A stretch of DNA of 64,000 bases from an uncultured Mucilaginibacter sp. (GCA_903864275.1 CAIPFE010000005.1:1-64000), one strand, 5' to 3'. Positions 1 to 8,667 are shown, numbered from the stretch's first letter. Notes: generated from the letters alone by a model not told the origin. A program made the numbers and translations.

Positions 1-828
1 AGCGCTGTAGCCGCCACCTGCCACATACTGACTCTGGTATCCTGCCCAGGAAAATTCGTGATTATCCCAAATACAGACAAATGGCCAACGGGCACGGGCG
101 TCCTGTAAGTCGGGATCCTCAAGATAGGCACGGTAGAGTGTACGATAATCCTCGAGGGTAACAGGGAGATGAAAATTGCTAACCTTTCGACCTTGCGGAA
201 ACTTATACAGGTTCCTGATGCGACGGCCACGGTTCCCGTTCGGATTATCTTCGGCATACCAGGTGACCTCATAAATAAAATCGCCCAGGTGCAATACAAA
301 ATTAAGTCGTTGCTCTTTTGGACGTGCCTCATCTTCAAAGATCATCTTTCGGTAAGCATTCATGGCAGCTTCGTTAGGGCATTGACAACATACAAAGGTA
401 AAACGAACAGGTGTATCCGAATCAACGCCGGGTGCTGTGATGGTGCGGCCGGTCCGGCTTGCGAAACCATGATCATCAATGAAGCGGTACCAATACTCGC
501 GACCGGGTTTCAGATCTGTAGCCAGGAAACGACATGTCCAATCTGAATCAGCACTAATATTTGCAGTACCGCCTGCCAGGATTTTATTGAATTCCGGGCT
601 GGCCGATATTTCAACGATCAACTTGCTGGCGAGATTTCCGTTTACCGGTGGACGCCTCGTCCACAAGATAACTGTGTCAGCCGTTGGGTCACCTGATGCT
701 ACACCTTGTGGAAAGAGGTCCCTGCGCTCAATTGCTTTAGTGGGAAAATTGTTTGCCCAACCTTTTTTTGTGGTTAGAACGACGCCAATGGACAGGGATT
801 GTAAGAATTTACGGCGGGTTAAATTCAT
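1..828 (-). CDS. PhoD-like alkaline phosphatase (5' part, runs off left edge)
   Basis: This gene has no stop in the window; its first 276 codons are visible. The N-terminus carries a twin-arginine motif TRRKFLQ at residues 4-10, so the protein is probably exported folded through Tat. Residues 42-58 (GVASGDPTADTVILWTR) are the typical start of the PhoD N-terminal beta domain. Further on come VCCQCPN (147-152) with the cysteine that helps bind iron in PhoD, HLGDFIYE (180-187) and WDNHEF (254-259), which are metallophosphatase metal-ligand motifs. The family releases phosphate from phosphomono- or diesters outside the cytoplasm. ATG was chosen at 826-828 because it sits directly before the Tat motif. 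The C-terminal half is outside the window, so intactness cannot be judged. Confidence 0.9.
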   Translation of the reverse strand, partial: MNLTRRKFLQSLSIGVVLTTKKGWANNFPTKAIERRDLFPQGVASGDPTADTVILWTRRPPVNGNLASKLIVEISASPEFNKILAGGTANISADSDWTCRFLATDLKPGREYWYRFIDDHGFASRTGRTITAPGVDSDTPVRFTFVCCQCPNEAAMNAYRKMIFEDEARPKEQRLNFVLHLGDFIYEVTWYAEDNPNGNRGRRIRNLYKFPQGRKVSNFHLPVTLEDYRTLYRAYLEDPDLQDARARWPFVCIWDNHEFSWAGYQSQYVAGGGYSA

Positions 829-1470
829 TAGATTTCTATGCTATAATTTTTTTTATCCGGGATTAACAGGCACAATATAAACTTATTTATTAATTCACGA
901 TAGTCTTAAACCACCTAATTTCAAGTTTTTGCATAAATATTGATCAATATCATGGTCCCTCCCTCCGCAGCAGCAACCCTCGTTTTGGGCCTTTAACCGG
1001 ATTCCCGCGCCAGGGTTGGGACAAGTCTATTTCAAGAAACTTTATTAATTCGCAAACCAACATTATCTTAAGTAAAAAATGCGAAAATTTATGCCCGGAA
1101 AAAAGGGATATTCGAAACTGGCCTATAACCTAATGAAAATTAGACCGTAAAAATTTGAGGTTTAAACCCTTAAAAATTCACTAACCGTTTCAAATCCCGG
1201 AGAAAAAAGTTCGAGAAGCTGCCACTCAAGGCTACCACGCCGCTCTGCGAAAGCAGGGCTGCTTTTATAAATTTGCTGACCGGTTCCGCTGTGGTTTCTC
1301 CGACAATATTGTTCAGCGCAGTCCCGGCATCACAAGACCGGTTTCGCAAAGTGGCTTTGCCAACATAATTCTGCTCCGACTGGAAAGAAAAAATACTGAT
1401 AGTCATGACATGGGTGCTTATTAAAAGATTAAATAATTGTTCGGGGAAAGGTATAACTAACCGGATTGCT
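829..1470. other. Intergenic stretch without a recognisable gene
   Basis: About 640 bases lie between the PhoD start and the DUF4386 stop. I see no conserved protein, no tRNA and no strong hairpin. A minus-strand reading frame continues from inside the DUF4386 gene down to 1170, but its product resembles no family I know and the upstream third is simply the DUF4386 gene read in another frame. Confidence 0.5.
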
Positions 1471-2193
1471 TCAAATGCCGCCTGTGAGCGGTGACGGCCT
1501 GAAGCCTTTGACGACGAGGTAGATGCCCAGCGAGAACTCGAACACCGCGACCGGAACTGCCGCAAGCGCTGTCGAAGGAGCATGTTGCGCAATGAGGCCG
1601 AACAGTACCGCGAAGTAGCCTGCCAGGAGCGGGAATGCCCCGATGATCCCGATCAGGGAAAGGCCACGTGGCACCAGGCGCGACTGGTATAGCATTAAGC
1701 CCAGCAACAGGTCGCAGATGGCCGGCATGAAGCTTTGTCCGAGGAGGAAAATGCGGTCGTAAAGGGTTGCAAGCGCCTGGCTGGTCACCAGGGCATTTGC
1801 TCCAACTCCAGCTTGTCGCAAAGCTACAATCGACAAAAGGAACGCCACGCCGACGAAAATGGTGCCGGATTCCAGGATCCGCGCGGCAACGAGGCCTAGC
1901 GCGGCACTTTCACTCTGCCTCCTGACTACCGGGTACAGTACGACGGCAGTGCTGATGCCGGCCAGGGCCACGATGATCTCGAGTATGCCGCCAATGATGA
2001 CAGCCGTATCAGGCCCGTTACCTACGATGTAGTTTGGATCGTGTACCGGCCCATATAGTGCGAGGGTCGGGATCGAAACAAAGGTGAGCAGGTAGAACAA
2101 ACCCGCTACGAGCGCTGTCTTCCTGCTTGAACTCATGGGGGCCCGTTCCCTTGATACACCTGTGCCGATTGTAGTATTTATGTTCGTTTTCAT
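1471..2193 (-). CDS. DUF4386 family multi-pass membrane protein
   Basis: The product (240 aa from the ATG at 2193) has about six hydrophobic segments and begins its conserved part with SSRKTALVAGLFYLLTFVSI, the typical first helix of DUF4386 proteins. Function of the family is unknown. A second possible start is at 2136, directly before that conserved helix; 2193 was preferred because the AT-rich context before it looks like a native Bacteroidota start, but the 19 extra residues are not family-typical. The gene body is clearly richer in G and C than everything around it, with many GCG, GGC and CTG codons, while the bases upstream of about 2136 are AT-rich. This suggests acquisition from a high-GC donor with a local start region added. 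Function cannot be inferred. Confidence 0.75.
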   Translation of the reverse strand: MKTNINTTIGTGVSRERAPMSSSRKTALVAGLFYLLTFVSIPTLALYGPVHDPNYIVGNGPDTAVIIGGILEIIVALAGISTAVVLYPVVRRQSESAALGLVAARILESGTIFVGVAFLLSIVALRQAGVGANALVTSQALATLYDRIFLLGQSFMPAICDLLLGLMLYQSRLVPRGLSLIGIIGAFPLLAGYFAVLFGLIAQHAPSTALAAVPVAVFEFSLGIYLVVKGFRPSPLTGGI

Positions 2194-2260
2194 TTTATTA
2201 AATTTATTGGTTACTTCTTGTGAGATAATAGACAATAATGGCGCGAATGGCCGGATATTC

Positions 2261-2956
2261 TTATTTATTTCCGAGGGGGTTTGTCTTCCACGGATTAGAA
2301 ATATGCACACTTACGATGAAGCTCCTGTTGTACATTTCATGGCTGTAAGATATATTGGTCAAACCGTAGTTATACCTAAGGTCTAAGGTTATCCTTTTTC
2401 GTTGGGTATGAAATGTATAGCCACCACCTATTTGAACGCCGGCATCAAAACGCTTAAAACCTTCGGCCGATTTAGTAAAAGAAAGGTCGTTTGAGGAATC
2501 ATTAATTTCCCTGGTGCCGTAAAAATTATAAGCAATGGAAGGCCCGGCATTAATGTGAAATTCGCTGAAATGAAAGCGGGCAAGCACAGGTAATTCAAAG
2601 GCATATAAACGAACTGTTGATTCGCTGGCTGTAAGCGGATTATTTGCCGTAAGCTTGCCACCCTTCATTGCAAAATAAAACTCAGGTACAATGGAGAACG
2701 CCGGCGTTATACCAGCTTGAAATGACACGCCAACCTGGGCGCCCAAAACAGATTTTTTGTAATCTTTCAAGGCACTGTTTGAATTTCCATAATTCAGGTT
2801 GGTACCCACCAAATTCAGCAAAACGTCTAAATAAGTCTTGGTTGTTTTAATAGTGTCGTTGGTTTTTTGTGACCGTGATCCGCTGCTTTGGCCAAAAGCA
2901 TTTCCGCATAGGAAAATCATAACGAGTATGAGCGATGTGTGTACGATTTTTTTCAT
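2261..2956 (-). CDS. Outer-membrane beta-barrel protein (PorT-like family)
   Basis: The 231-residue product begins with a signal peptide (MKKIVHTSLILVMIFLCGNA, likely cut after FGQ). The mature part has alternating polar and hydrophobic strands such as GAQVGVSFQAGI, FSIVPEFYFAMKGG, FELPVLARFHF and FDAGVQIGGGYTF, the pattern of the outer-membrane beta-barrel domain common in Bacteroidota (PF13568 type). Such proteins sit in the outer membrane; no specific substrate can be named. It lies just downstream of the LytTR regulator gene on the same strand but has its own promoter, and an upstream sequence at 3020-3048 is nearly the same as one upstream of the kinase gene. I infer that it is a target of that two-component system. 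Confidence 0.8.
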   Translation of the reverse strand: MKKIVHTSLILVMIFLCGNAFGQSSGSRSQKTNDTIKTTKTYLDVLLNLVGTNLNYGNSNSALKDYKKSVLGAQVGVSFQAGITPAFSIVPEFYFAMKGGKLTANNPLTASESTVRLYAFELPVLARFHFSEFHINAGPSIAYNFYGTREINDSSNDLSFTKSAEGFKRFDAGVQIGGGYTFHTQRKRITLDLRYNYGLTNISYSHEMYNRSFIVSVHISNPWKTNPLGNK

Positions 2957-2984
2957 GATCTTTTTGTTTAATTTTTAAGTTAAA

Positions 2985-3015
2985 CAAAAGTATATCAATG
3001 AGTTATGGCCGGCAA
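2985..3015 (-). promoter_or_regulatory. Promoter of the beta-barrel gene
   Basis: On the minus strand, TACTTTTG at 2992-2985 matches the Bacteroidota -7 box TAnnTTTG, and a TTG at 3015-3013 lies 20 bases further upstream, where the -33 element is expected. The start codon follows 28 bases after the box. Confidence 0.6.
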
Positions 3016-3019
3016 TTTT

Positions 3020-3048
3020 GATATGCAAACCGGGCTAATGTGTCTGCA
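3020..3048 (-). promoter_or_regulatory. Putative LytTR operator, copy upstream of the beta-barrel gene
   Basis: Read on the plus strand, this is GATATGCAAAC, 10 bases, TGTCTGCA. The same two half-sites with the same 10-base spacer occur at 4902-4930 in front of the histidine kinase gene, at the same distance from the start codon (63 versus 62 bases). Here it lies directly upstream of the -33 element, as an activator site would. Confidence 0.55.
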
Positions 3049-3083
3049 TCCTCGTGATTTTGATCTGCCAAATGGCAGCGGGA

Positions 3084-3779
3084 TTATGGCTTGTTGTTGA
3101 TGAGTTGAAAGAAACTGTCCTTATAAGTATCTGAAATGGGGATCAGCTGATCTGCTATTCTTATTCTGCTCCGCTCAATTGATTCGATCTTGTTCAGGGC
3201 TACCATATACGATTTATGAACCCTGCACACTAAACTTGATGGGATCAACCGTTCAAACTCGCTGAAATTCTGCAAAGTCATTACTCTCTTATTGACGGTG
3301 TGGATTCTCCTGTAGTCCCGCATCCCTTCAATGTACACGATCTCATTAAGCATGATCTTCTCCAGCCGGTTTTCCGTCTTAACAAAAATAAAGTCAGGCT
3401 GGGGCTCCAGGGTTCGAACGATGATATTCTCCCGTGCTTTATTTACAGCTTGTAAAAAACGATTAAATGTAAACGGCTTTAAAAGATAGTCTGTGATCTG
3501 TAGTTCGTAGCCTTTTAAAGCATACTCCTGGTAGGCTGTTGTAATAATGACCTGGCTGCTTATTTTCGAACTTTCAAGTAATTCGATACCCGATAATTCA
3601 TCCATATTTATATCCAGAAAAAGCAGATCTACTTTACTGTTGTTCAGGTAAGCAAGCCCGGTAAGGGCATTATCAAACGTTGCACTTAAATGCAAAAAAG
3701 GAACTTTGTTTACAAAGTCCTTCGTTTTTTCAAGCGCAAGCGGCTCATCTTCAATAATTATGCAGCTACATCTATCCAT
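3084..3779 (-). CDS. LytTR family response regulator
   Basis: The 231-residue protein has a CheY-like receiver domain with the acidic pair at E10-D11 and the phosphate-accepting aspartate D56 (LLFLDINMDELSG), the conserved threonine and lysine (IITTAYQEYALKGYE, YLLKPFTFNRF), then a C-terminal LytTR DNA-binding domain from about residue 130 (NRLEKIMLNEIVYIEGMRDY, RVHKSYMVALNKIESIE). Such regulators bind paired short repeats upstream of promoters. Its start codon overlaps the end of the kinase gene by 8 bases, so the two are translated from one message. Candidate binding sites lie upstream of the kinase gene and of the barrel gene that follows. Confidence 0.92.
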   Translation of the reverse strand: MDRCSCIIIEDEPLALEKTKDFVNKVPFLHLSATFDNALTGLAYLNNSKVDLLFLDINMDELSGIELLESSKISSQVIITTAYQEYALKGYELQITDYLLKPFTFNRFLQAVNKARENIIVRTLEPQPDFIFVKTENRLEKIMLNEIVYIEGMRDYRRIHTVNKRVMTLQNFSEFERLIPSSLVCRVHKSYMVALNKIESIERSRIRIADQLIPISDTYKDSFFQLINNKP

Positions 3780-4839
3780 TGGGAATTGTTAAGTTTACGC
3801 TGTACAGTTCATTTGTTTTGTGCACTTCCAAAGTATGTTTTTCAGCATAAATAAGGTTTAGCCGTTTTCGGATAAGTTCGTTACCTAAGCCGCTATCTGT
3901 TTGCTGGACCGACGGCCTCGAATCAAATTTATTTTCACATACCAGCTGGATTGTTTCATCGTATATAAAGATGTCGACCGCAATTGCATTTTCCAGTTTT
4001 TTATTATTGGTATGTTTAAAGGCGTTTTCAATAAAGGGAATAAAAACCATCGGGGCGATCAATTTATGGCCAATAACGCCGGTTACCGCAAAGTGAACGT
4101 AATTTAAGTTCGCTGTCCTTATTTTTTGTAATGCTATATATTTTTCTATGAATTCTATTTCCTTGTGAAGGAATATCTTTTCGGCCTTTGTTTCATAAAG
4201 TATAAACCGCATTATATCAGATAACTTATTCAGATAGTCTGACGCTTTAACGGCATCTTTTAAAATCAGGGCATCAATATTATTGATGGTGTTAAATAAA
4301 AGATGCGGGTCGAGCTGCGATTTTATCAGCGCCATTTCCATCTCATAATTCTTTTCTTTCAGGCTCGCTTTCAGTTTAATTTCATTAAACCAGGTAATAA
4401 ATCCCTTTATAACCAGGGCCGCTATTCCGCAAATTAAACCAATAAATGTCATCACCATGATGACCCTGAAAGCGGTGGACCTGCCGTTTTTTCCACCCTC
4501 ATCCATATCCATCACATGCCCCGATTCGATAAGATACCGATGCACGATATAAGCAACCAGCGCCGCCCCTGCCGACATTAGAATGGCGTAAACTACCGCA
4601 AGGAAAAACTTTTCCTGTTGAAGATATTTAGGAAACAATATGAAATAGAATAAATAAAAGGAGATAACGGAAGGTACAAATGCAAAAAGAAAGATATTTT
4701 TCAAGGCATTTACAACCCTGAGTTGCGGATCACTTACAGCCGGATTATCTCTATAGTAAACAAGTAACATGATCGCTATCAGTATAATGTAACATGTCCA
4801 AAAACCTATATGTAATAAAGCGATAAATGATTTTTTCAT
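3772..4839 (-). CDS. LytS-type sensor histidine kinase
   Basis: The 355-residue product has four transmembrane helices in the first 145 residues (about 10-28, 47-68, 78-100 and 125-147), a short coiled coil, and a His_kinase (PF06580) domain with H179 in IKSQLDPHLLFNTINN. The ATP-binding part has FIPFIENAFKH (N box) and DSGLGNELIRKRLNLIY (G box). There is no recognisable sensor domain beyond the membrane part, so the signal may be sensed in the membrane. It phosphorylates the LytTR regulator encoded immediately downstream with an 8-base overlap. The start at 4839 precedes a clear first helix. Confidence 0.9.
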   Translation of the reverse strand: MKKSFIALLHIGFWTCYIILIAIMLLVYYRDNPAVSDPQLRVVNALKNIFLFAFVPSVISFYLFYFILFPKYLQQEKFFLAVVYAILMSAGAALVAYIVHRYLIESGHVMDMDEGGKNGRSTAFRVIMVMTFIGLICGIAALVIKGFITWFNEIKLKASLKEKNYEMEMALIKSQLDPHLLFNTINNIDALILKDAVKASDYLNKLSDIMRFILYETKAEKIFLHKEIEFIEKYIALQKIRTANLNYVHFAVTGVIGHKLIAPMVFIPFIENAFKHTNNKKLENAIAVDIFIYDETIQLVCENKFDSRPSVQQTDSGLGNELIRKRLNLIYAEKHTLEVHKTNELYSVNLTIPNG

Positions 4840-4901
4840 AATTTATTGTTTCCAACAAGAATGGATCAAATGTCTGCCTTTATTTCGGCTTTGAAGAAAA
4901 T

Positions 4902-4930
4902 GATATGCAAACGGGTCAATTATGTCTGCA
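4902..4930 (-). promoter_or_regulatory. Putative LytTR operator, copy upstream of the kinase operon
   Basis: This copy reads GATATGCAAAC, 10 bases, TGTCTGCA on the plus strand, the same arrangement as at 3020-3048. A further TGTCTGC occurs at 4871-4877, overlapping the place where the -7 box (GACATTTG on the minus strand, 4874-4867) would be. The arrangement suggests autoregulation of the kinase/regulator operon. Confidence 0.5.
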
Positions 4931-5004
4931 AAATGGAAAGTACCAGGCGGATATTGCAGATGACCCGTGAGTTTGCGCGCGAACATATTCGTCAATGAAG
5001 GAAT

Positions 5005-5457
5005 TTAATCCATCATGACACCTCCTTTTGCCAGGGTCAATGAGATCTGGCCGGCATGATGTGAGTTATGAAACAGGATATGAGCAAAAAGCCGCACCCG
5101 GGTAACTTTCCCAAAAAATGGGGTGTCGATCATACCTAACCAATCTTCGTTGGGAATAGTTTCTATAATTTGCGCTAACAGATCGTATCCGTTCTTTACC
5201 AGCTGCCTGCTTTCTTCTGTATTTTTGCCCTGTCCCGTATCGGTGCTTCCCATCGTTGTATTTTGAACGTCCGTTTTAAGCCCCAAAAATGTGGTGAATA
5301 AATTCATCGTTTCGCCAATGTGGCGATAAATAAATCCAATTGAAGCAGCTTGCTTGTTTAGCCTGAAGCCGGCATTCTCATTTGAAATCCTATCGAACGA
5401 ATAAGAGCTCGTCATCTTATTTTGTTCTAAAATGTTTTGAAGAAATGCTTTTTCCAT
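5005..5457 (-). CDS. DinB family protein
   Basis: From the ATG at 5457 the product has 150 residues. It is an all-helical DinB/YfiT-type fold with the usual metal-binding histidines: one in the first helices (FIYRHIGETMNLF) and two in the C-terminal helix (HILFHNSHHAGQISL). Family members are stress-associated, often metal-dependent thiol transferases, some acting with bacillithiol; this is interesting because bshA is present at 12830-13969, but a link is only inference. The reading frame stays open further upstream to 5772, but that part overlaps the fumC start in antisense and does not look like protein. Confidence 0.82.
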   Translation of the reverse strand: MEKAFLQNILEQNKMTSSYSFDRISNENAGFRLNKQAASIGFIYRHIGETMNLFTTFLGLKTDVQNTTMGSTDTGQGKNTEESRQLVKNGYDLLAQIIETIPNEDWLGMIDTPFFGKVTRVRLFAHILFHNSHHAGQISLTLAKGGVMMD

Positions 5458-5626
5458 GATTCGAATTATATCCCCTTTTCGGGAGAATTTTTTATTAAAT
5501 AATCGCTTTGTATTTAAGTAACAAATGGATTGTATGAAATTGGACAATAAATTGAATTTTCTAGAAAGAATTGTCCGAAAGTTAGTTTGCGAGGACACGC
5601 GATAATCGACGAGAATGAACCTTATT

Positions 5627-5660
5627 GAAATTCCGAAATCGAAATTCCGAAATCCGAATT
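5627..5660. repeat. Tandem words CCGAAATC / GAAATTCC upstream of fumC
   Basis: The stretch is built of GAAATTCC and GAAATC(C/G) words in series. The same words recur at 14113-14187, 15540-15610 and 45265-45297, always between genes. Only one arm is present here; it ends 7 bases before the fumC -7 box. Confidence 0.6.
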
Positions 5661-5667
5661 CAAACCC

Positions 5668-5675
5668 TAACTTTG
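5668..5675 (+). promoter_or_regulatory. fumC promoter -7 box
   Basis: TAACTTTG matches TAnnTTTG exactly and lies 25 bases before the fumC ATG. A clear -33 TTG was not found at the expected spacing. Confidence 0.55.
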
Positions 5676-5700
5676 CCCCGTCAAAAAAAACAGGAATTTC

Positions 5701-7122
5701 ATGAGTTTCAGAACCGAACACGATACGATGGGCGAGGTACAGGTACCTGCCGATAAATACTGGGGGGCACAAACCGAGCGGTCGCGCAATAATTTTAAAA
5801 TAGGCCCTGAGGCTTCGATGCCAAAGGAAATTATTGCGGCATTCGCTTACCTTAAAAAAGCTGCTGCTTATACCAATACCGATTGCGGCGTTCTATCTGC
5901 CGAAAAACGCGACCTGATAGCGCAGGTATGCGACGAGATACTCGAAGGCAAGCTGGCCGGTGAATTTCCGCTGGTGATATGGCAAACCGGTTCGGGTACA
6001 CAATCAAATATGAACGTGAACGAGGTGATCGCTAACCGCGCCCATGTATTGCTGGGTAATAAACTTGGCGAAGGTAAAACCTTTATCCACCCGAATGATG
6101 ATGTAAATAAATCGCAGTCATCTAACGATACCTACCCAACAGCCATGCACATCGCGGCCTATAAAATGATCACGGATGTAACCATCCCCGGCATTGAAAA
6201 GCTGCGCGATACATTAAAAGTTAAATCCGATGCCTTTAAGGGCGTTGTAAAAATCGGCCGCACCCACCTGATGGACGCTACGCCGCTTACTTTAGGGCAG
6301 GAATTTTCGGGCTATGTGTCACAACTTGACCATGGTTTAAGGGCGTTAAAAAACACCCTCGATCATTTATCCGAACTTGCTTTGGGCGGCACTGCCGTTG
6401 GCACCGGCATCAACACCCCAAAAGGCTATGATGTTAAAGTGGCCGAGTATATTTCCATGTTTACCGGCCTGCCATTCCGCACCGCGGATAATAAATTCGA
6501 GGCCCTTGCGGCACATGACGCTATCGTGGAAACACATGGCGCATTAAAACAGATTGCTGTTTCATTAATGAAAATAGCCAATGATATCCGCATGCTGGCA
6601 TCTGGCCCGCGCTCGGGGATCGGTGAGATCCACATACCTGATAACGAACCTGGATCATCCATTATGCCAGGCAAGGTAAACCCAACCCAAAACGAAGCCG
6701 TTACCATGGTAGCAGCCCAGGTAATGGGTAATGATGTGACCATTTCTATAGGTGGCTCAAATGGGCATTATGAGCTGAACGTTTTTAAACCCGTTATGGC
6801 GGCTAACTTTTTGCAGTCTGCCCGTTTGATCGGGGATGCCTGTACTTCATTTAATGACCATTGCGCTGTTGGCATCGAGCCAAATTATGCCGGCATAAAA
6901 AAGCACCTCGAAAACTCACTGATGCTCGTGACTGCGTTAAACCCGCATATCGGTTACGAAAACGCCGCCAAGATCGCCAAAAAAGCATTGAAGGAAAACA
7001 AATCACTGCGCGCAGCGGCTACCGAGCTTGGCTTATTAACCAACGAACAGTTTGACCAATGGGTACGGCCCGAAGATATGATTGGTAGTTTGCCCCCCGA
7101 CCCCGTAAAGGGGGAGTTTTAA
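5701..7122 (+). CDS. fumC: Fumarate hydratase, class II
   Basis: The product (473 aa) converts fumarate to L-malate in the citric acid cycle without an iron-sulfur cluster. It has the class II start ([21 protein letters not shown]), the substrate-binding [13 protein letters not shown] and [14 protein letters not shown] segments, [20 protein letters not shown], and the superfamily signature [11 protein letters not shown] at about residues 318-328. Length and motif order fit the family fully. It has its own promoter. The next gene begins 9 bases after its stop, so a short operon with the lipoprotein and nuclease genes is likely. Confidence 0.97.
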   Translation: MSFRTEHDTMGEVQVPADKYWGAQTERSRNNFKIGPEASMPKEIIAAFAYLKKAAAYTNTDCGVLSAEKRDLIAQVCDEILEGKLAGEFPLVIWQTGSGTQSNMNVNEVIANRAHVLLGNKLGEGKTFIHPNDDVNKSQSSNDTYPTAMHIAAYKMITDVTIPGIEKLRDTLKVKSDAFKGVVKIGRTHLMDATPLTLGQEFSGYVSQLDHGLRALKNTLDHLSELALGGTAVGTGINTPKGYDVKVAEYISMFTGLPFRTADNKFEALAAHDAIVETHGALKQIAVSLMKIANDIRMLASGPRSGIGEIHIPDNEPGSSIMPGKVNPTQNEAVTMVAAQVMGNDVTISIGGSNGHYELNVFKPVMAANFLQSARLIGDACTSFNDHCAVGIEPNYAGIKKHLENSLMLVTALNPHIGYENAAKIAKKALKENKSLRAAATELGLLTNEQFDQWVRPEDMIGSLPPDPVKGEF

Positions 7123-7131
7123 TTGCCGGAT

Positions 7132-7674
7132 ATGCAAAAGACCTTTCGCCTCCCGAGAGCTATCGGGATACCTTTCGCCTTTTACCTCCCGGCTTTGTGC
7201 TTTGTGCTTTGCGCTTTCTGCTCCAGCTGCCGGCTTAACCCCAACATGCAAACGCCGGGCGAAGGCTACTTGCAGGGAGAATGGCAGCAGGATTCCATAC
7301 CAAAACAAAAACTATTGCTTACTTATTCATTATATCAACTTAGATTTAGCTGCGATTCTTTTTTTGTGGCGATCAAATCATTCAGCAAGGTGAATACCGG
7401 GGCCGACTCCTGTATGAACTACGGCCGCTGGACTGAATATTGCCGCGGCACTTATGAAGAAAAGAATGACACCCTGCATTTAAAAGGGCAGTTTTGTAAT
7501 GCCGATATGACCATAAAAGATGACAAAGGCTGTTTCCGCTCCGGCGATTATGAAGAGATTTTCAGGATCAGTAAAAAATCGGATTCGCTGGTCCAATTTG
7601 CTAGTACGTCAAACGTTATCCCGATAGACGCGCATTTAATAAAAAGAACATCCTGCCATATAAAACCATTGTAA
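7132..7674 (+). CDS. Hypothetical lipoprotein downstream of fumC
   Basis: The 180-residue product has a long N-terminal hydrophobic segment ending in FCSSC (Cys33), a plausible lipidation site, followed by a small mostly beta domain with many cysteines (SFFVAIKSFSK, DSCMNYGRWTEYCRGTY, LHLKGQFCNADMTI). I do not recognise the family; the shape suggests a lipocalin-like or small sandwich domain at the cell surface or in the periplasm, but this is a guess. ATG 7132 was chosen; a TTG at 7123 is the alternative. The signal peptide is encoded by repeat-like DNA: an imperfect copy of the palindrome CCCGATAGCTATCGGG at 7151-7166 and a run of GCTTTGT words. The gene is followed after 1 base by the nuclease gene. 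Confidence 0.7.
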   Translation: MQKTFRLPRAIGIPFAFYLPALCFVLCAFCSSCRLNPNMQTPGEGYLQGEWQQDSIPKQKLLLTYSLYQLRFSCDSFFVAIKSFSKVNTGADSCMNYGRWTEYCRGTYEEKNDTLHLKGQFCNADMTIKDDKGCFRSGDYEEIFRISKKSDSLVQFASTSNVIPIDAHLIKRTSCHIKPL

Positions 7675-7675
7675 G

Positions 7676-8470
7676 ATGAGAAACAAATTTGTAAAAAAGC
7701 TGCTGCTGATTATCGCAGTAATTTACGCGCCGCTGCAAACGATGGCCTGGGGCACGGAGGGCCATCGTATTTGCGGGCAAATTGCCAATACATATTTAAC
7801 GCCTAAAGCCCGCAAAGCCATTGAAGCTATTTTAGGCAACGAATCAATCGCCATTGCTAGTAATTGGGCCGATTTTATAAAATCAGATCCCGATTACAAC
7901 TATTTATCACCCTGGCACTATATTGATTTTGATAAGGCATATACCTACCCCGAAATGGTGGCATATTTAAACCATGATACCAATGTTGATGCTTACACCA
8001 AACTTCAATTCCTGGTAGGTGAGTTGAAAAAGAAAACTCTCAGCCAAAAAAACAAGCTGCTTTACCTGCGTATGCTGATCCACATTGTGGAGGATGTGCA
8101 CCAGCCTATGCATGCCGCTCATTCGGATGATAAAGGCGGAAACGATTTTAAGGTGAACTGGTTCAGTAATCCCACCAACCTACACGCGGTTTGGGACTCG
8201 CAGCTGATAGATTTTCAGCAATTGAGCTATACAGAATATGCAGCAGCAATTAACCACAGCACTTTAGCACAGCGCGCCGAATGGCAAAAAGCCCCCATCA
8301 GTCAATGGCTTTTTGAATCGAACCAAATCGCCGAAAAACTGTACACCGACATAAAACCCGGCGACACCCTGAATTATAAATATAATTTCACCCATATAGA
8401 TATTGTTAACCAGCAGCTGCTCAAAGCCGGGGTCAGGCTTGCAGGGGTGCTGAACCAGTTGTTTGGGTGA
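7676..8470 (+). CDS. S1/P1 family nuclease
   Basis: The 264-residue product has a signal peptide ending in TMA, so that the mature protein starts with Trp25, as required in S1/P1 nucleases where this N-terminal Trp binds zinc. Other zinc ligands are visible: H30 (WGTEGHRI), the aspartate in NWADFI, the histidine in PWHYIDF, HIVEDVHQPMHA (His, Asp, His) and NLHAVWD (His, Asp). These enzymes cut single-stranded DNA and RNA and remove 3' phosphates; here it acts in the periplasm or outside, perhaps to scavenge nucleotides. It probably shares a transcript with the lipoprotein gene, whose stop lies one base upstream. Confidence 0.93.
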   Translation: MRNKFVKKLLLIIAVIYAPLQTMAWGTEGHRICGQIANTYLTPKARKAIEAILGNESIAIASNWADFIKSDPDYNYLSPWHYIDFDKAYTYPEMVAYLNHDTNVDAYTKLQFLVGELKKKTLSQKNKLLYLRMLIHIVEDVHQPMHAAHSDDKGGNDFKVNWFSNPTNLHAVWDSQLIDFQQLSYTEYAAAINHSTLAQRAEWQKAPISQWLFESNQIAEKLYTDIKPGDTLNYKYNFTHIDIVNQQLLKAGVRLAGVLNQLFG

Positions 8471-8664
8471 GGGTTGTAAGGGTTGTAAAAGTTGTAAAGG
8501 TTGTAGTGATTTAACGATCACTAAAATTTTGTCATTATACACCTTAACCTTTTTAACAATTAAAACTCATTACAACGACTACAACTTATTACAACGACTA
8601 CAACTTATTACAACTTATTACAACTTATTACAACTTATTACAACTTTTACAACCTATTACAACG
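8471..8664. repeat. Tandem-word inverted repeat (GGTTGTAA / TTACAACT)
   Basis: The left arm (8471-8505) repeats GGTTGTAA-like words four times. The right arm (8571-8664) repeats TACAACTTAT-like words about ten times. The two pair perfectly over 17 bases (TTACAACTTTTACAACC on the right) and more with mismatches. The left arm starts immediately after the nuclease stop codon and the right arm ends 3 bases before the ATG of the phosphatase gene, so the right arm is the leader of that gene. The hairpin may end the upstream transcript or control the downstream start. Confidence 0.8.
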
Positions 8665-8667
8665 TCT

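Noticed and set aside
1170..1592. Minus-strand frame of 140 codons at the end of the DUF4386 gene
   Set aside because: Its first third is the DUF4386 gene in another frame and the rest has no resemblance to a known family, no good start and no signal.
5458..5772. Upstream extension of the DinB gene
   Set aside because: It runs antisense over the fumC start and the AT-rich gap and does not match the family N-terminus.
6426..6743. Antisense frame within fumC
   Set aside because: It is the mirror of a well conserved enzyme region and has no family match.
8571..8664. Short repeat array that could look like a CRISPR
   Set aside because: The period is only about 10 bases, there are no spacers of 30-40 bases and no cas genes.
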